This document shows positions 1-8,834 of a DNA stretch of 64,000 nucleotides, piece by piece. Below the pieces are notes generated by a model. That model was given only the letters and a program-made list of their open reading frames with translations, was not told the DNA's origin and did not search any database. How positions within the stretch are numbered: position 1 is the first letter of the stretch; every line of letters starts with the position of its first letter. This DNA comes from CAVSNH01 sp963729275 (GTDB lineage: Bacteria; Actinomycetota; Acidimicrobiia; Acidimicrobiales; RAAP-2): the NCBI GenBank assembly GCA_963729275.1, contig CAVSNH010000013.1, positions 1,426,001 through 1,490,000 of the forward strand, written 5' to 3'. A program made the translations under genes and the position numbers.

Positions 1-615
1 GTCTTCAGAGCGCGAACATAGCGCTCTCGGGGGCCATGAAGAGCCCCCCAGGAAGGGCCTCCGACCCCTACTTGAGCATCTTGAAAACCCTTGACTCCGC
101 CGAGTTCTATTTTTGAGGCCCATTTTTCAGCATCCTGCTAGGAGAAGTTTTGAACATGGCCACTCACTTGGCACATAGGGATCCTGTGCCCCGACTAACA
201 ATAAAATCTTACTGTTAGTCGATGCTTCGAATCCAATCCTCGTTGTTCCAATTTCGCATAATTGTTACCATTTGTCTATAATTCCTACCCTACACGGAGT
301 GGTTTGCATTTTCCAAGCCATGAGCTATCGATATGACTGGTAAGAACTTATCTCTGTACAACGGGGCCATGAGGAAGGTAAATTCCTTACGGATTTGGGA
401 AAAAATACAGTTTGGCTTTCGGTCTGCTTGACCGATATTCGTGGTGCCGAAGTCTTCATCTTTTCAAAATTCCTCAACACTGAGCATCCCAGCATGTTCT
501 ACCGCTCTCCATCCAATACCCCCACGGCAGCGGTTGTCGCGCTGTAAAAGATGCGCTTTGCGGAAAAAACCTGCACTCTCTAAGGGTATGCAGGTGGTCG
601 GTTACAGCGGGAATT
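1..615. other. No supported gene
   Basis: I see no open frame with family-like sequence, ribosome binding site or recognisable RNA in this stretch. It is more AT-rich than the housekeeping genes further in, and it ends at the tRNA-like fragment that begins at 616. Confidence 0.4.
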
Positions 616-666
616 TGGTGGACCTGGAGAGGTTCGAACTCTTACCCCATGACTGCCAGACGTGTG
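616..666 (-). pseudogene. Truncated tRNA-Ala(GGC)-like 3' fragment
   Basis: Read on the minus strand, this stretch ends in CCA and carries an acceptor 3' strand (CAGGTCC plus discriminator A), a T arm with a TTCGAAC loop, and an anticodon-like CTGGCAG that would be GGC. The 5' half is missing: no GGACCTG partner strand lies at the expected distance, and the anticodon stem no longer pairs. It resembles the 3' end of a tRNA gene left as an attachment-site copy by an integrated element, with the minus-strand accessory genes at 0.9-5.4 kb on one side. The family assignment rests on the GGC anticodon and is tentative. Confidence 0.4.
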
Positions 667-921
667 AAAGAAGGGTATCTCGTTGATTTTGCGGCACGGC
701 TGGCAACCGAAAAGCACGCAAAAACACCCTTGGAACGCTCAGGTTGTACTTATCTTGTACTCTTCCCCGTCGCCGCTTGCCGAGGCAAGCAAGCAACTCA
801 GGGCAGCCCCTCGCCGACGGGGCAATCGGGATTTCAACCTCGCTTGAAATCGAAACGCAGCTTCATACTCCTTTGACAGGTCGAACCATAGCTGCGCAGC
901 CCTGCGCTTACAGGCCACGAA

Positions 922-1925
922 CTAATAGCACACCAATTCCAGCGCCGAGAAGGACCCTTTCATTGATTTCAGGGTGTACCTCTTGTCTCGACAGTTCATC
1001 TTGATTCCCTTGATTGCCAATGCAGTAGCGATTTCAGATGCGCACCGAATGATCTCAACGTGTCTCATCTTGGAAAATTTCTCGATGGCCGACACGCAAT
1101 ACGCTACAGCGTCACGGCGGACTACACCAATCCCCGCCTCGTTGAAGCTGTTTTTCGCAATCCGGGTCAGGGCTCTCCGGGCCGACTCGGCAATCGGGTT
1201 TCCCGGATTGGATTTCAATTGCCTTCCGGTAAGCTGCGTCTGCCTCAACGACCTCGTTTTGCAAATCCAAGGCTTGGCCAAGGTTCATCCAGGACTGCTG
1301 GGTCTTCCGGCAGGAGTGCTGTCGCCTTGCGAAGGTAATGCGTCCTCCCTACTGGATTCCTGCCCAATGCCAGGAGGCACGCAGCCAGATTGCGAAGGGC
1401 GTAGGGATTGGCAGGCTCTTCCTTCACGGCCTCCTCCAGGACGCTCGCCGCCTGCTCCCACTGCCGCTTCCGGGAGAGGGTAACCCCCAGGGCTACCTTG
1501 GCATTCGTGAAGGTAGGGTCGATTTCGATGGCTTTTCTCAGGTGCTTCTCGGCCTCGTCAAGGTCCCCGGTGTCGCTCAACGCCATGCCCAAGTTGTAGG
1601 GGACGGCGAGTCCTTCTCCCTTGAAGGAAGCAGGAACCCGTAGCAACTGGATGCCTTCCTGGTACTCCCCATCCCGGAGCTTCTTTATCATTCCTCGGAG
1701 AGGGCTGGTCCGCCTCGCCGGCACTGGCTTTCCACGAGACCCGTACTTGTTGTCCTCAATGGAGATGTCATGCCAGCCCGCAAATGCCTCAAGGTTCCGC
1801 TCGAAGAACCTGCGAACCTGATCCTTGAACTCCGGCGACCCTGGTTGCCGGGCAGATTCGGGAAGCAATCCCGCATCAAAGTCCTCAGGCGCAATCTCAA
1901 AAATGTAAACGTCGTCCGTGCTCAT
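922..1925 (-). CDS. TPR repeat protein (two frameshifts)
   Basis: The N-terminal ~100 residues are unassigned. They are followed by tandem TPR helices, for example 'YNLGMALSDTGDLDEAEKHL' and the next unit with 'ALRNLAACLLALGRNP'. TPRs are protein-protein scaffolds, so no enzymatic role is implied. The frame breaks twice. Near 1290 an extra C separates 'PEDPAV' from 'WMNLGQALDLQNEV'; near 1205 an extra A separates 'AIEIQSG' from 'NPIAESARRAL'. Rejoining the frames gives a continuous protein ending at 922. It starts 26 bp after the HNH nuclease gene on the same strand, so the two are probably co-transcribed. The role is unknown. Confidence 0.6.
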
Positions 1926-1951
1926 CGGCTTCGGGGCAACCCCAGGCCCAA

Positions 1952-2670
1952 CTAGTGTTTATCCCTCAAATGAGGGTGGATTATGCGGTGACAGCGCTCG
2001 CACAGCGGTTCGATGTTGCGTGGATCGTTCGTCCCGCCGTACTTAATCAGAATAATATGGTGTCGATGTTTGGATTGGGTGTTACAGGCAAAGCAACGTG
2101 GACGAAGTGAACGCCACTCTCCTTGAAAGCCTTGCTTACGACATCAATCCAGTTTTGATCCCTTTCATAAAGAACCTTTTCGGCATACTCCTGGAGAAGC
2201 TCTAGGCGCTTCACGGGGGTATTCGCTTTAGGGACCCTTTTATGGAACTGAACATATTCAAACTCGCATGCATCAAAAATCCGGTGCGGCAGTTGAGTAA
2301 TATTTCCGCAGGTATGCAAACTTTTGCAATCGAGGATTCTCCGCCAAATCCCTGGACCGTTCCTATCCCTAATCACGATTAAACGAAACCGGTAGAAAGG
2401 CTTAATAGGCTTATCGGGGGCGTCGTAAACAGGCCTGCCCAACGCATAAACCCGGCCCTCATCGTCCTGGTAACTGTCCGTACTTAATTGAAGCACTGTC
2501 ACAAAATGCAGAGTCGCGTTGGTTTGTCTATCTGCTTGTTCGGAGGACAGTTCGCCTCGGTCCGCTGGGGGCACCAGGCGGTCGAACTCAATGAGTTCAT
2601 CCTCAGCCCCGGCCTGTCTAGATTCACAATAGGGCGGGTTGTTGAAGTAAATCAACGGTTCTTTGCTCAT
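1952..2670 (-). CDS. HNH endonuclease (frameshifted before the HNH motif)
   Basis: The first ~205 residues contain no domain I recognise. The next frame supplies a clear HNH module: a CxxC pair (CFAC), 'HRHHIILIKYGG', 'NIEPLCERCH' and a terminal 'IIHPHL'. This is the zinc-stabilised beta-beta-alpha metal fold of HNH DNA nucleases. The switch lies near 2105, between 'VHFV' and 'RCFAC', and leaves the protein broken unless it is a sequence error. The start ATG at 2670 opens 'MSKEPLIYFNN'. The gene lies upstream of the TPR gene and downstream of two unknown genes on the same strand. Stand-alone HNH proteins of this kind occur in defence and mobile elements, but the substrate cannot be told from sequence. 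Confidence 0.65.
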
Positions 2671-2845
2671 GATTGTTGACTTGGCCGCACCCCGGCACGA
2701 GGAGGTTGCTTTGCTGATCTACGTCTAGAGAAAAGGCTGTAGCAGCAGGTCGCCAGAGCCGAGATCGTGTGCATCCTGGGCGGGACAGCATTGCAACGGT
2801 GCATTAACTGTGTGAATCCCCCCTCACCGATCAGATAGAATCGGT

Positions 2846-3253
2846 CTAGGTTGAACTCGATGCGTCACCGCTGTCATTGGCTGATGCAATTCGGAGCAAC
2901 CCTGTGATGATTTCGGGGTTGTTGATTCGCTGCAAGCCAAACGCAAAATTCCCGGTATCATGCTGCAAGCTCGTGAACCAACCAGCCGAATCAATCGGCA
3001 CCGGGGGATCAAAGGACCGCCCTGACCGTGCGCTCACAATATTTCCTTGGGGTCCAGCCGTGGCATCATGATCGACCTCCTCGACAACGAACGTTTCGCA
3101 GAGACAGTAGCGTGATGGGTCACCTTCACGAGTCACCAGCCATATCTGATCGCCGAGGAGTGAGTCGACCGGCTTGGCAGTCACAATCGCAAACTGGCCC
3201 CTCTGGTATGGTCCCCTAATCGCCGAATTGTGGTACTGAACGAAATGACGCAT
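2846..3253 (-). CDS. Conserved hypothetical protein, 135 aa
   Basis: The protein begins 'MRHFVQYHNSAIRGPYQRG' and continues with a beta-rich pattern ('IWLVTREGDPSRYCLCETFVV', 'GNFAFGLQRI'). I have the impression of a family seen near restriction or HNH genes, but I cannot name a domain and assign no function. It has no signal peptide, membrane segment or visible catalytic triad. It lies 175 bp upstream of the HNH gene on the same strand. The intervening sequence holds no gene. Confidence 0.55.
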   Translation of the reverse strand: MRHFVQYHNSAIRGPYQRGQFAIVTAKPVDSLLGDQIWLVTREGDPSRYCLCETFVVEEVDHDATAGPQGNIVSARSGRSFDPPVPIDSAGWFTSLQHDTGNFAFGLQRINNPEIITGLLRIASANDSGDASSST

Positions 3254-3521
3254 AAAACCAAAAAGTGGGTCATGAAACTGGGCCTTTGCGGGATTCCGTC
3301 CCGGCGTCTACCGACTACCGAGAGATTCAAAGCCGTTCTCGCTTCAGGCGGGAAACCCCATGAGGTCCGTGCGTCCAAGGCTTACTCGGTCATGCCCCTT
3401 CTCCACGAGGTAAGATTTACCGACGCTCATGAAAGGGTAGCGCAACCGCACAGCGGATACAATACCAGAGCGCAGACCCATCAAGGGGGGACGCTCGCAT
3501 GACCGGCCTCGGTGGCCTGTC

Positions 3522-4441
3522 CTACCGTTTCTTGCTGTCATCCAATTCAATGTCGGTGGCGGGCATTCTTGCGTACACACCCAAAGCCAGTCGTTCCCTC
3601 TTTACCTGTTTGACCACTTTGTCCCACAGCAATTTCATTTCGCCTAGGCTCAAGTCATCCCGATATTTCTTGCCCTGATTGAGATTGTCCGTGATCGTAC
3701 CAGGAAGGCTGATTCTGGGGCGAGCAAAACCTTTTGAATTTGCCTCGTAAGGCTGACATGGAAAGAACGGTACATGCCTTGCAGCAGGTTATCGTGAGTG
3801 ACGCCGAAGTACAGTCGCCACGTCTCCTGGGAGTCGGCGGGGACGCAGGACTTCTTTTCGAGGGCGCAAGGCTTGCTTTCAGCCGAAGGTTCTTGATAGC
3901 CGGGAAATATAGTGACTTCCTGATACTCTTGCGAGATTTTCGCCGCTAAAACTTCTCGATAATCTGTTCTGGCATGGTCTATCCAGCGATCCACCACAAA
4001 CACCGTGTCCAGGACAAACGCTTTCTTATCTTCACATGTGCCGAATAAAATGACCGAGCCTTTTGACAGGTATCGAAGTTGCGTGGCACCTTTCTTCGTG
4101 CGCTGCTGGCACCATGTGTAGTGGAACTGCCCCCCGAAAACAAAAGGGTCGGTATTCTGCAAGCCGTCGTAAGATTTCGGCACAACGTAATATGGTTTGT
4201 GGATATAGTGCGGCCCGTGAATAATTGGGTTCTCGACCTTCTCCGCTTTTGATTCCGGTTCCCACTCCCCCCAGAACACGATCTCGCCCTCTTCGACTTC
4301 TCCGTCAGCGATGTACTTGCCAGATTGCCTCAGGAACTTCCTCTTGTGCTTATTTCTGTTCCACTCTCTGATTAGGCCGTTATCCGGCGTGTGCTCCCCT
4401 CCAGGATGGATGAATTGGACGAAGCAGAGCTTGTCATGCAT
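3522..4441 (-). CDS. Conserved hypothetical protein (frameshifted)
   Basis: The start at 4441 is chosen because AAGGAG lies 7 bases upstream; a longer reading opens at 4492 without such a site. The protein has a distinctive N-terminus ('HDKLCFVQFIHPGGEHTPD') and aromatic-rich motifs ('EIVFWGEWEPESKA', 'FGGQFHYTWCQQR'). After 'LLQGMYRSF' near 3760 the frame changes. The continuation reads 'PCQPYEANSKGFARPRI' and then a Lys-rich helix ending at 3522. I do not recognise the family. The Cas2-like gene ends 47 bp upstream on the same strand, suggesting one transcript. Confidence 0.55.
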
Positions 4442-4488
4442 GGGCATTCTCCTTGAGGGGACGGCTGCGTGCGCCTGCCTTTGAATCA

Positions 4489-4770
4489 TCACCCCTTGGC
4501 AAACTTAAGAAGGTCGAGGAGCTTGCTGTCGTCAACGAGTAAATTCATGCCCATAGCCTGTGTTGTAACTTCCTGGACCAGCAAGCGGTCACCATTATCC
4601 AGATATGGATTCAGAAAATCCCTGAGTTTCTTTGCCTTGCCTTGATTATGCCTTACGAGCCACCTCCGGTTTAGGATTTGAACCGCCCTCAAAACACCAA
4701 GTTGTTCATTGAATTTTTCGTACCCTTCGCTCCCTGAGGAGAATTCACAACTCACCAAGTATAGCGACAT
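4489..4770 (-). CDS. Small Cas2/VapD-like protein
   Basis: This is a 93-residue protein with a short N-terminal beta strand ('MSLYLVSCEF'), a central helix/strand ('LRAVQILNRRWLVRH') and 'LRDFLNPYLDNGDRLLVQEV'. The pattern matches the ferredoxin-like fold shared by Cas2, VapD and SinR-like small proteins. The first strand carries Glu where Cas2 nucleases have Asp. A strong GGGAGG lies 6-7 bases before the ATG. No CRISPR array or cas1 is present in this window, so a spacer-acquisition role is unlikely. A toxin or RNase-type role is a guess from fold alone. Confidence 0.5.
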   Translation of the reverse strand: MSLYLVSCEFSSGSEGYEKFNEQLGVLRAVQILNRRWLVRHNQGKAKKLRDFLNPYLDNGDRLLVQEVTTQAMGMNLLVDDSKLLDLLKFAKG

Positions 4771-4843
4771 GAGATGTCCTCCCGAGCTTGACCGTGCGTC
4801 GTGGTCGTCATATTTGCAGGCACGCCCCCTAAGGAACCACGTG

Positions 4844-5410
4844 TCAAACCCTTGGCGATAACCACATCCATGGCGTTGGCAGGCCCCTGCAAAGTGTAGC
4901 TGGCGTTTCTCGGATGTCCAAATCAGTGCACGGGGCCGAACGTCCAAAATCCGATGTTTGGCTCGGATTGGCTTTCCAGTATCGCCACCATGGGAGGCAT
5001 TGATCCACATGGTTGTGCCCCTCACCTCGGCCTTGAATGGGTTGCCAGGTAAGCCAACCGCAGCCGCTCCCCACCCAATGCGCCGTGCAAGCGACCGTAT
5101 ATACCTTCCCATCGCCCTCAAGCTGGCCCTGGACCACCAATCTCCCAATAGTGATAGGTATGGCCTGCGGCGGAGCAGGCAGTGCTCGGCAGTTGACGTC
5201 AAGCGGGGAGGAGTAGCCCCCGTACATTCCGCTTCCGGCGCAGCTTGTATTGCTGTATGCGCCTGTCCAGGGCGTCGTCTTTTCATGCGGGACCGCTGGG
5301 GAAGCCAGGGCGTGGAGCGTCAGGGTTGTTTTCTGTGTCCGGTTCTTTATTGCTGCCAAGGGTGGGCTTGCGAGGCACAGAGCAAGCACAAGAAGGACAG
5401 CTTTTCTCAT
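4844..5410 (-). CDS. Secreted small protein (frameshifted C-terminus)
   Basis: The protein has a clear Sec signal peptide ('MRKAVLLVLALCLASPPLAA'). A mature region follows with 'YSSPLDVNCRALPAPPQ' and 'VYTVACTAHWVGSGCG'. After 'WLTWQP' near 5040 the sensible continuation is in another frame ('FKAEVRGTTMWINASHGG', then 'HRILDVRP'), so the true end is probably close to 4910 and the boundary given is approximate. The two cysteine pairs suggest a disulphide-bonded exported protein. No enzymatic motif is visible. It is the first gene of the minus-strand cluster. Confidence 0.5.
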   Translation of the reverse strand: MRKAVLLVLALCLASPPLAAIKNRTQKTTLTLHALASPAVPHEKTTPWTGAYSNTSCAGSGMYGGYSSPLDVNCRALPAPPQAIPITIGRLVVQGQLEGDGKVYTVACTAHWVGSGCGWLTWQPIQGRGEGHNHVDQCLPWWRYWKANPSQTSDFGRSAPCTDLDIRETPATLCRGLPTPWMWLSPRV

Positions 5411-5671
5411 GCGTCACCTCCGATCAGCCATGCCGGAGCAGAAAGCCTTCCGGCTAGGCGAGAGCGAAGCTCTGTCTGTACATAGGGTAGTTCCACATGG
5501 CGGGGGAGTCAAGAAGCTGCCCTCAATACCCCAGTTTGACTCGTGAGGTATATTGTCCGGTATGGACTATGCCCACACCGCCCGCCGAACTCCGTGGCTG
5601 CCTTCGCCGGGCATCCGAGGGCGGCATCGTATTGGATTTTGATAGGGAGGAACCGGCCCTCTCATTCGGGA
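5411..5671. promoter_or_regulatory. Divergent intergenic region
   Basis: This gap separates the minus-strand cluster starting at 5410 from the plus-strand DUF429-like gene. It should contain both promoters, but I could not pick a convincing -35/-10 pair by eye. Confidence 0.3.
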
Positions 5672-6682
5672 ATGGACATGCCACAACTCACCAAGCCGAC
5701 CCTGGTCTATCACGCCGACTGGGGCACCAAGAAAGAGAAGCGGTGGTGCGCCAAGGCGACTCTGGGCACGGATGGGCATTACACTGCCTACGCTCCCAAT
5801 CTTGTGGGCAATCTCGGCTCGCTGATTGAGCAGCTCAGCAGGGAGGCCGGTGAGACCGGGTGCGCCTTCGCTGGGTTTGATTTTCCTATCGGCGTTCCAG
5901 AGTTTTATGCCAAGCGTGCGGACATTTCGAGCTTCCGTGCCCTGCTCCCGAAGCTGGGATGCGACAAGTGGAAAGATTTTTATTCCGTCCGTGATGACCC
6001 CGGCCATATATCCGTGCATCGCCCCTTCTACCCGAACGGCAAGTTCAAGGGTCGGCGAAAAGATGATTTGTTTCGTGGTCACGGAGTGAAGGATGTCGTA
6101 CCTCTGCTCCGCCGCTGCGATCGGGGCGGCGATGGACTTAAGGAGGCGTGCTGCCTTTTTTGGACGCTAGGCCCCAACCAAGTGGGGAAGGCCGCAATCA
6201 TCGGCTGGCGTGATGTGCTCGCTCCTGCCCTGCGGAACGTTTCCCTTTGGCCGTTTGACGGCTCCCTGCCCTCGCTGCTTTTACCAGGGACCGTGGTTGT
6301 TGCTGAGACGTGGCCTGCCGAATGCTACGGATGGTTCTCCAAGGACCCGCTCCGCAGCAAGGGCAACCAGGACGATAGGGAAGAGTTCGGGACGTCGCTC
6401 CTCCGCTGGGCTGATGACCACACTGTCGCTGTTGAGGACGGCCTAAAGAAGGAAATCCAGGGTGGCTTCCCGCAAGGGGACGACACCTTTGATGCCGTGG
6501 TGGGCCTGTTGGGGATGCTCCAGGTGTGCCTCGGTCATCGTTCGCCAGGGGAGCCGGAGGAGCGGGAAGTCCGGGAGATTGAAGGGTGGATTCAAGGCCG
6601 GGAGTCCTGGCGATGCCACCGACGTTTACGCCTCCGCTGTTGGAACGTCTCGCAGGCTCCATCCGCTCGTTGCTGTCACTAG
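5672..6682 (+). CDS. DUF429-like RNase H-fold protein
   Basis: The region from 5672 (ATG; a second in-frame ATG at 5678) encodes ~336 residues. It has acidic motifs in RNase H-fold order: 'YHADWGTKK' near the N-terminus, 'FAGFDFPIG', 'VVAETWPAECYG' and a C-terminal 'DDTFDAVVGLLG'. The spacing of DW, GxD, AET and DxxDA matches DUF429-type predicted nucleases. No experimentally known substrate is implied. The last ~20 residues are low in family character, and the stop falls 2 bp before the inverted repeat of the downstream IS, so the extreme C-terminus may have been altered by that insertion. It is divergent from the minus-strand cluster. Confidence 0.55.
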   Translation: MDMPQLTKPTLVYHADWGTKKEKRWCAKATLGTDGHYTAYAPNLVGNLGSLIEQLSREAGETGCAFAGFDFPIGVPEFYAKRADISSFRALLPKLGCDKWKDFYSVRDDPGHISVHRPFYPNGKFKGRRKDDLFRGHGVKDVVPLLRRCDRGGDGLKEACCLFWTLGPNQVGKAAIIGWRDVLAPALRNVSLWPFDGSLPSLLLPGTVVVAETWPAECYGWFSKDPLRSKGNQDDREEFGTSLLRWADDHTVAVEDGLKKEIQGGFPQGDDTFDAVVGLLGMLQVCLGHRSPGEPEEREVREIEGWIQGRESWRCHRRLRLRCWNVSQAPSARCCH

Positions 6683-6684
6683 AG

Positions 6685-7744
6685 GACTCATGCTTATCCG
6701 GTTGTTTCAGCAAGCCCCAAGCAGTAGTATATGGGCGTGCCGCGCCCAGCATTTCCGAAAACCTTGCGCGAGTTCCAATCGATGTTCGCGAGCGAAGAGG
6801 CTTGCCAGAAATATCTGGCTGAGTGCCGTTGGCCGGAGGGTTTTGTCTGTCCGCGATGCGGGAACCGGAGTTCTTACGAAATCGTGAAAGCCCGGCGCTG
6901 GCAATGCACTCGTTGTCGGTATCAAGTCTCCCTGACGGCAGGGACGATTCTGCATAACACGAAAACGCCGCTGACGGTTTGGTTCTGGGCGGCCTACCTC
7001 ATGACCACGGATAAACGTGGCGTCTCGGCGCTTCTCTTGCAGCGCCAACTTGGCCTGCGACGTTACGAGACAGCTTGGATGATGCTGCACAAGTTGCGGC
7101 AAGCTATGGTCAACTTGGCCCGAGAACCGCTGCGTGGGGAAGTAGAAGTGGACGACACTTGGATCGGAGGTGCCCAAGCTGGTTTGCGGGGAAGCCGACA
7201 ACTGCGGGGCCGGAAGGCCGCCCTCATCGTCGTGGCAGTGGAGAAGCGTGGCCGTGCGACCGGGCGCGCGCGCATGGCGGTCATCCCGGATTTCAGGGGC
7301 GGAACTCTCATCGGATTCCTGCGGCAGAACGTGGCGCCGGGCTCTGTCGTATACACCGACGGCCTCAAGAGCTTCACCGAATTGGAGGAGGCTGGTTTTC
7401 GCCATGTGCCCCGGAGTCAACCCTCGCGAACCGAACTGCAAAAAGGCGCGAAGTCCGTGGTGCCTTTGGCCGACCGCGCCATCGGCAACCTGAAGCAATG
7501 GTTGCTCGGAACCCATCACGGCGTAGGGCGCGATCAGCTCCAGGCTTATCTTGATGAATTCGTCTTTCGCCATAATCGACGCAAGCAACCGATGGCTGCG
7601 TTCCAAACCTTGCTCGGTCTCGGGACCGGGCACAAGCCCACGACTTATAAGGAGATGAGGAGCAGGCGGACCCTGCCAAGCCGCCAAACCAAGACTGACC
7701 CCAACATATAGTGGCTTGCTGAAACAACCGGATAAGCATGAGTC
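6685..7744 (+). mobile_element. IS1595-family insertion sequence (ISXO2-like)
   Basis: A 1.06-kb element is bounded by a perfect 32-bp inverted repeat (6685-6716 and 7713-7744) ending in GACTCATGC/GCATGAGTC. With one mismatch the repeat can be extended six bases outward on each side. One transposase gene fills the interior. I see no clean 8-bp target duplication. The perfect ends and uninterrupted transposase suggest a recent, potentially active copy. Confidence 0.85.
6731..7711 (+). CDS. IS1595-family transposase
   Basis: The 326-residue protein has the ISXO2-type layout. An N-terminal zinc ribbon (CPRCGN near residue 39 and CTRCRY near 60) binds DNA. A DDE-type core follows with 'GEVEVDDTWIGG', 'VYTDGLKSF' and a later 'FRHNRRKQPMAAF' helix. 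It is intact from ATG to stop and fills the IS between its inverted repeats. It is a different subtype from the two copies at 50-52 kb: the ends differ and the proteins are only distantly similar. Confidence 0.9.
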   Translation: MGVPRPAFPKTLREFQSMFASEEACQKYLAECRWPEGFVCPRCGNRSSYEIVKARRWQCTRCRYQVSLTAGTILHNTKTPLTVWFWAAYLMTTDKRGVSALLLQRQLGLRRYETAWMMLHKLRQAMVNLAREPLRGEVEVDDTWIGGAQAGLRGSRQLRGRKAALIVVAVEKRGRATGRARMAVIPDFRGGTLIGFLRQNVAPGSVVYTDGLKSFTELEEAGFRHVPRSQPSRTELQKGAKSVVPLADRAIGNLKQWLLGTHHGVGRDQLQAYLDEFVFRHNRRKQPMAAFQTLLGLGTGHKPTTYKEMRSRRTLPSRQTKTDPNI

Positions 7745-8017
7745 GTCTAGGAACATAGCCGTTGATATTAGAGGACAAATACAGCCGCAGCGCTGTGTAC
7801 GCCAGGGCAACTCGATTACTTGCACCCATTGCTCTGACGGCTATTGCTGGACGCGTACAATCAATATTCCCACGCTGTATTAGAGAGATCGTTACTTCTC
7901 CGAGGTTTGCTGATGGCCAGCCCGGTTTTTGCCGAGGGGTGTAGTGTGTGCGCCACGGGAGGCGGAGCATGGCCGTGTCGGGTTGGGCCTAATTTAATCA
8001 AAAGGAGGACGTCCAAT
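7745..8017. other. No supported gene between the IS and the Cys-rich peptide
   Basis: The frame of the downstream peptide stays open back to about 7844, but the good ribosome binding site lies at 8003-8008. I therefore treat this as untranslated sequence or IS-truncated remnant. It would hold the promoter of the 8018 gene. Confidence 0.35.
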
Positions 8018-8350
8018 ATGAGCATCCCAGGGTTTACTGCAGAATGTTCCATGGCTTTCCAAAGGCCATATCCGGGTTCAAATCAGCGAAGGCGCAGCGT
8101 GCATCTGAATCCAGGAATATCTCCTGCCATGATCGACACCAGCGGCGAGTGTATCAGTCGATGCGCGGGCGACCCGGAATGTAGTTTTCTCTGCCAGACT
8201 TCAGGGGATATCGGGGGTGGAGGCGGGACCGGCGGTGGCGGCATAACCCCGCACTGCAATGTCGGGTGTGGCCCATGCCAACAGATCGGAGGGCGGCGGC
8301 AGAGGGCCTGTGTGCAAGCTAACTGCAACGTTCACACTGTTGCGTGCTAG
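8018..8350 (+). CDS. Small Cys/Gly-rich peptide of the 'IPGFTAE' type
   Basis: The start is set by AAAAGGAGG nine bases upstream of the ATG. The 110-residue product begins 'MSIPGFTAECSM', a leader-like N-terminus I associate with small peptides in soil Acidobacteriota and Chloroflexota. The C-terminal half has ten cysteines around a Gly-rich linker ('DIGGGGGTGGGG', 'CNVGCGPC', 'CVQANCNVHTVAC'). There is no classical signal peptide. Such a conserved N-terminus with a variable Cys-rich tail resembles RiPP precursors or exported Cys-rich peptides, but no modifying enzyme is adjacent. The function is unknown. Confidence 0.55.
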   Translation: MSIPGFTAECSMAFQRPYPGSNQRRRSVHLNPGISPAMIDTSGECISRCAGDPECSFLCQTSGDIGGGGGTGGGGITPHCNVGCGPCQQIGGRRQRACVQANCNVHTVAC

Positions 8351-8372
8351 CCCCACAAACCTGTGAGGACGC

Positions 8373-8405
8373 CGCGGAGTCGTGCGCCGCACGCACGACT
8401 CCGCG
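8373..8405 (+). terminator. Strong hairpin after the Cys-rich peptide gene
   Basis: A perfect 14-bp stem (CGCGGAGTCGTGCG with its complement, 5-base loop) starts 22 bp after the stop codon. It lacks a U-tract, so it may protect the mRNA 3' end rather than act as a classical intrinsic terminator. Confidence 0.5.
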
Positions 8406-8472
8406 ATCTCGGCTTTCAGCAGAGCTGTCGGACTACCCCGGCAAAATCAGAATTCAAGATGGCGGATCGTCC

Positions 8473-8515
8473 CCCCACGCGTGGGGAAAAGGATCATGAC
8501 GGTTTGTCGTGATCC
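8473..8515. repeat. Two adjacent short palindromes
   Basis: A perfect 14-bp palindrome (CCCCACGCGTGGGG, 8473-8486) is followed by a hairpin made of GGATCATGAC and GTCGTGATCC (8491-8515). On the minus strand the first would be preceded by a run of T. The role is unknown; they could be protein-binding sites or mRNA ends. Confidence 0.4.
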
Positions 8516-8587
8516 ACAAGATTCTTCAATGTAGCCTCTTTTCCGCTTGACAAGCATCATAGCCGTGTTATACTAGCTTAGCGTAAG

Positions 8588-8830
8588 GCAGTGGTCAGTT
8601 GCTAGTGGCTGGTGGACAGTTCAGAGCAACGGTAGAATGCGGCACGCAGTCAGCAGCACCCTGATTCTTGACTCTAGGACCATGGCTCACCACGATGCGC
8701 GGTCCACTGCCCTTCGGGGTTTCCCGCAGGCGGCTGAATGGCGATTGACGGTTGCCGATTCTCGATTTGCCAAGCCTTCCATCGAGGCGGTTCACCAAAA
8801 TGCGGATTAAGGTCCAAGAGATGGCCACTA
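8588..8830. repeat. Low-complexity GTGGCTAGTGG-type and GATTGACGGTTGCCGATT-type repeats
   Basis: The stretch has slipped short repeats such as 'GTGGTCAGTTGCTAGTGGCTGGTGG' near 8591 and 'GGCGATTGACGGTTGCCGATT' near 8740. The first type recurs at 28735-28860. No gene is visible. These look like simple-sequence spacer repeats, not a mobile element. Confidence 0.4.
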
Positions 8831-8834
8831 ACTC

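Noticed and set aside
602..796. Minus-strand frame around the tRNA-like fragment
   Set aside because: No family-like sequence. The frame is explained by the GC-rich tRNA fragment and its flank.
4489..5286. Long minus-strand frame covering the Cas2-like gene and the secreted protein region
   Set aside because: It merely joins two genes. The Cas2-like protein has its own start and ribosome binding site at 4770, and the upstream part lacks a signal peptide that exists in another frame.
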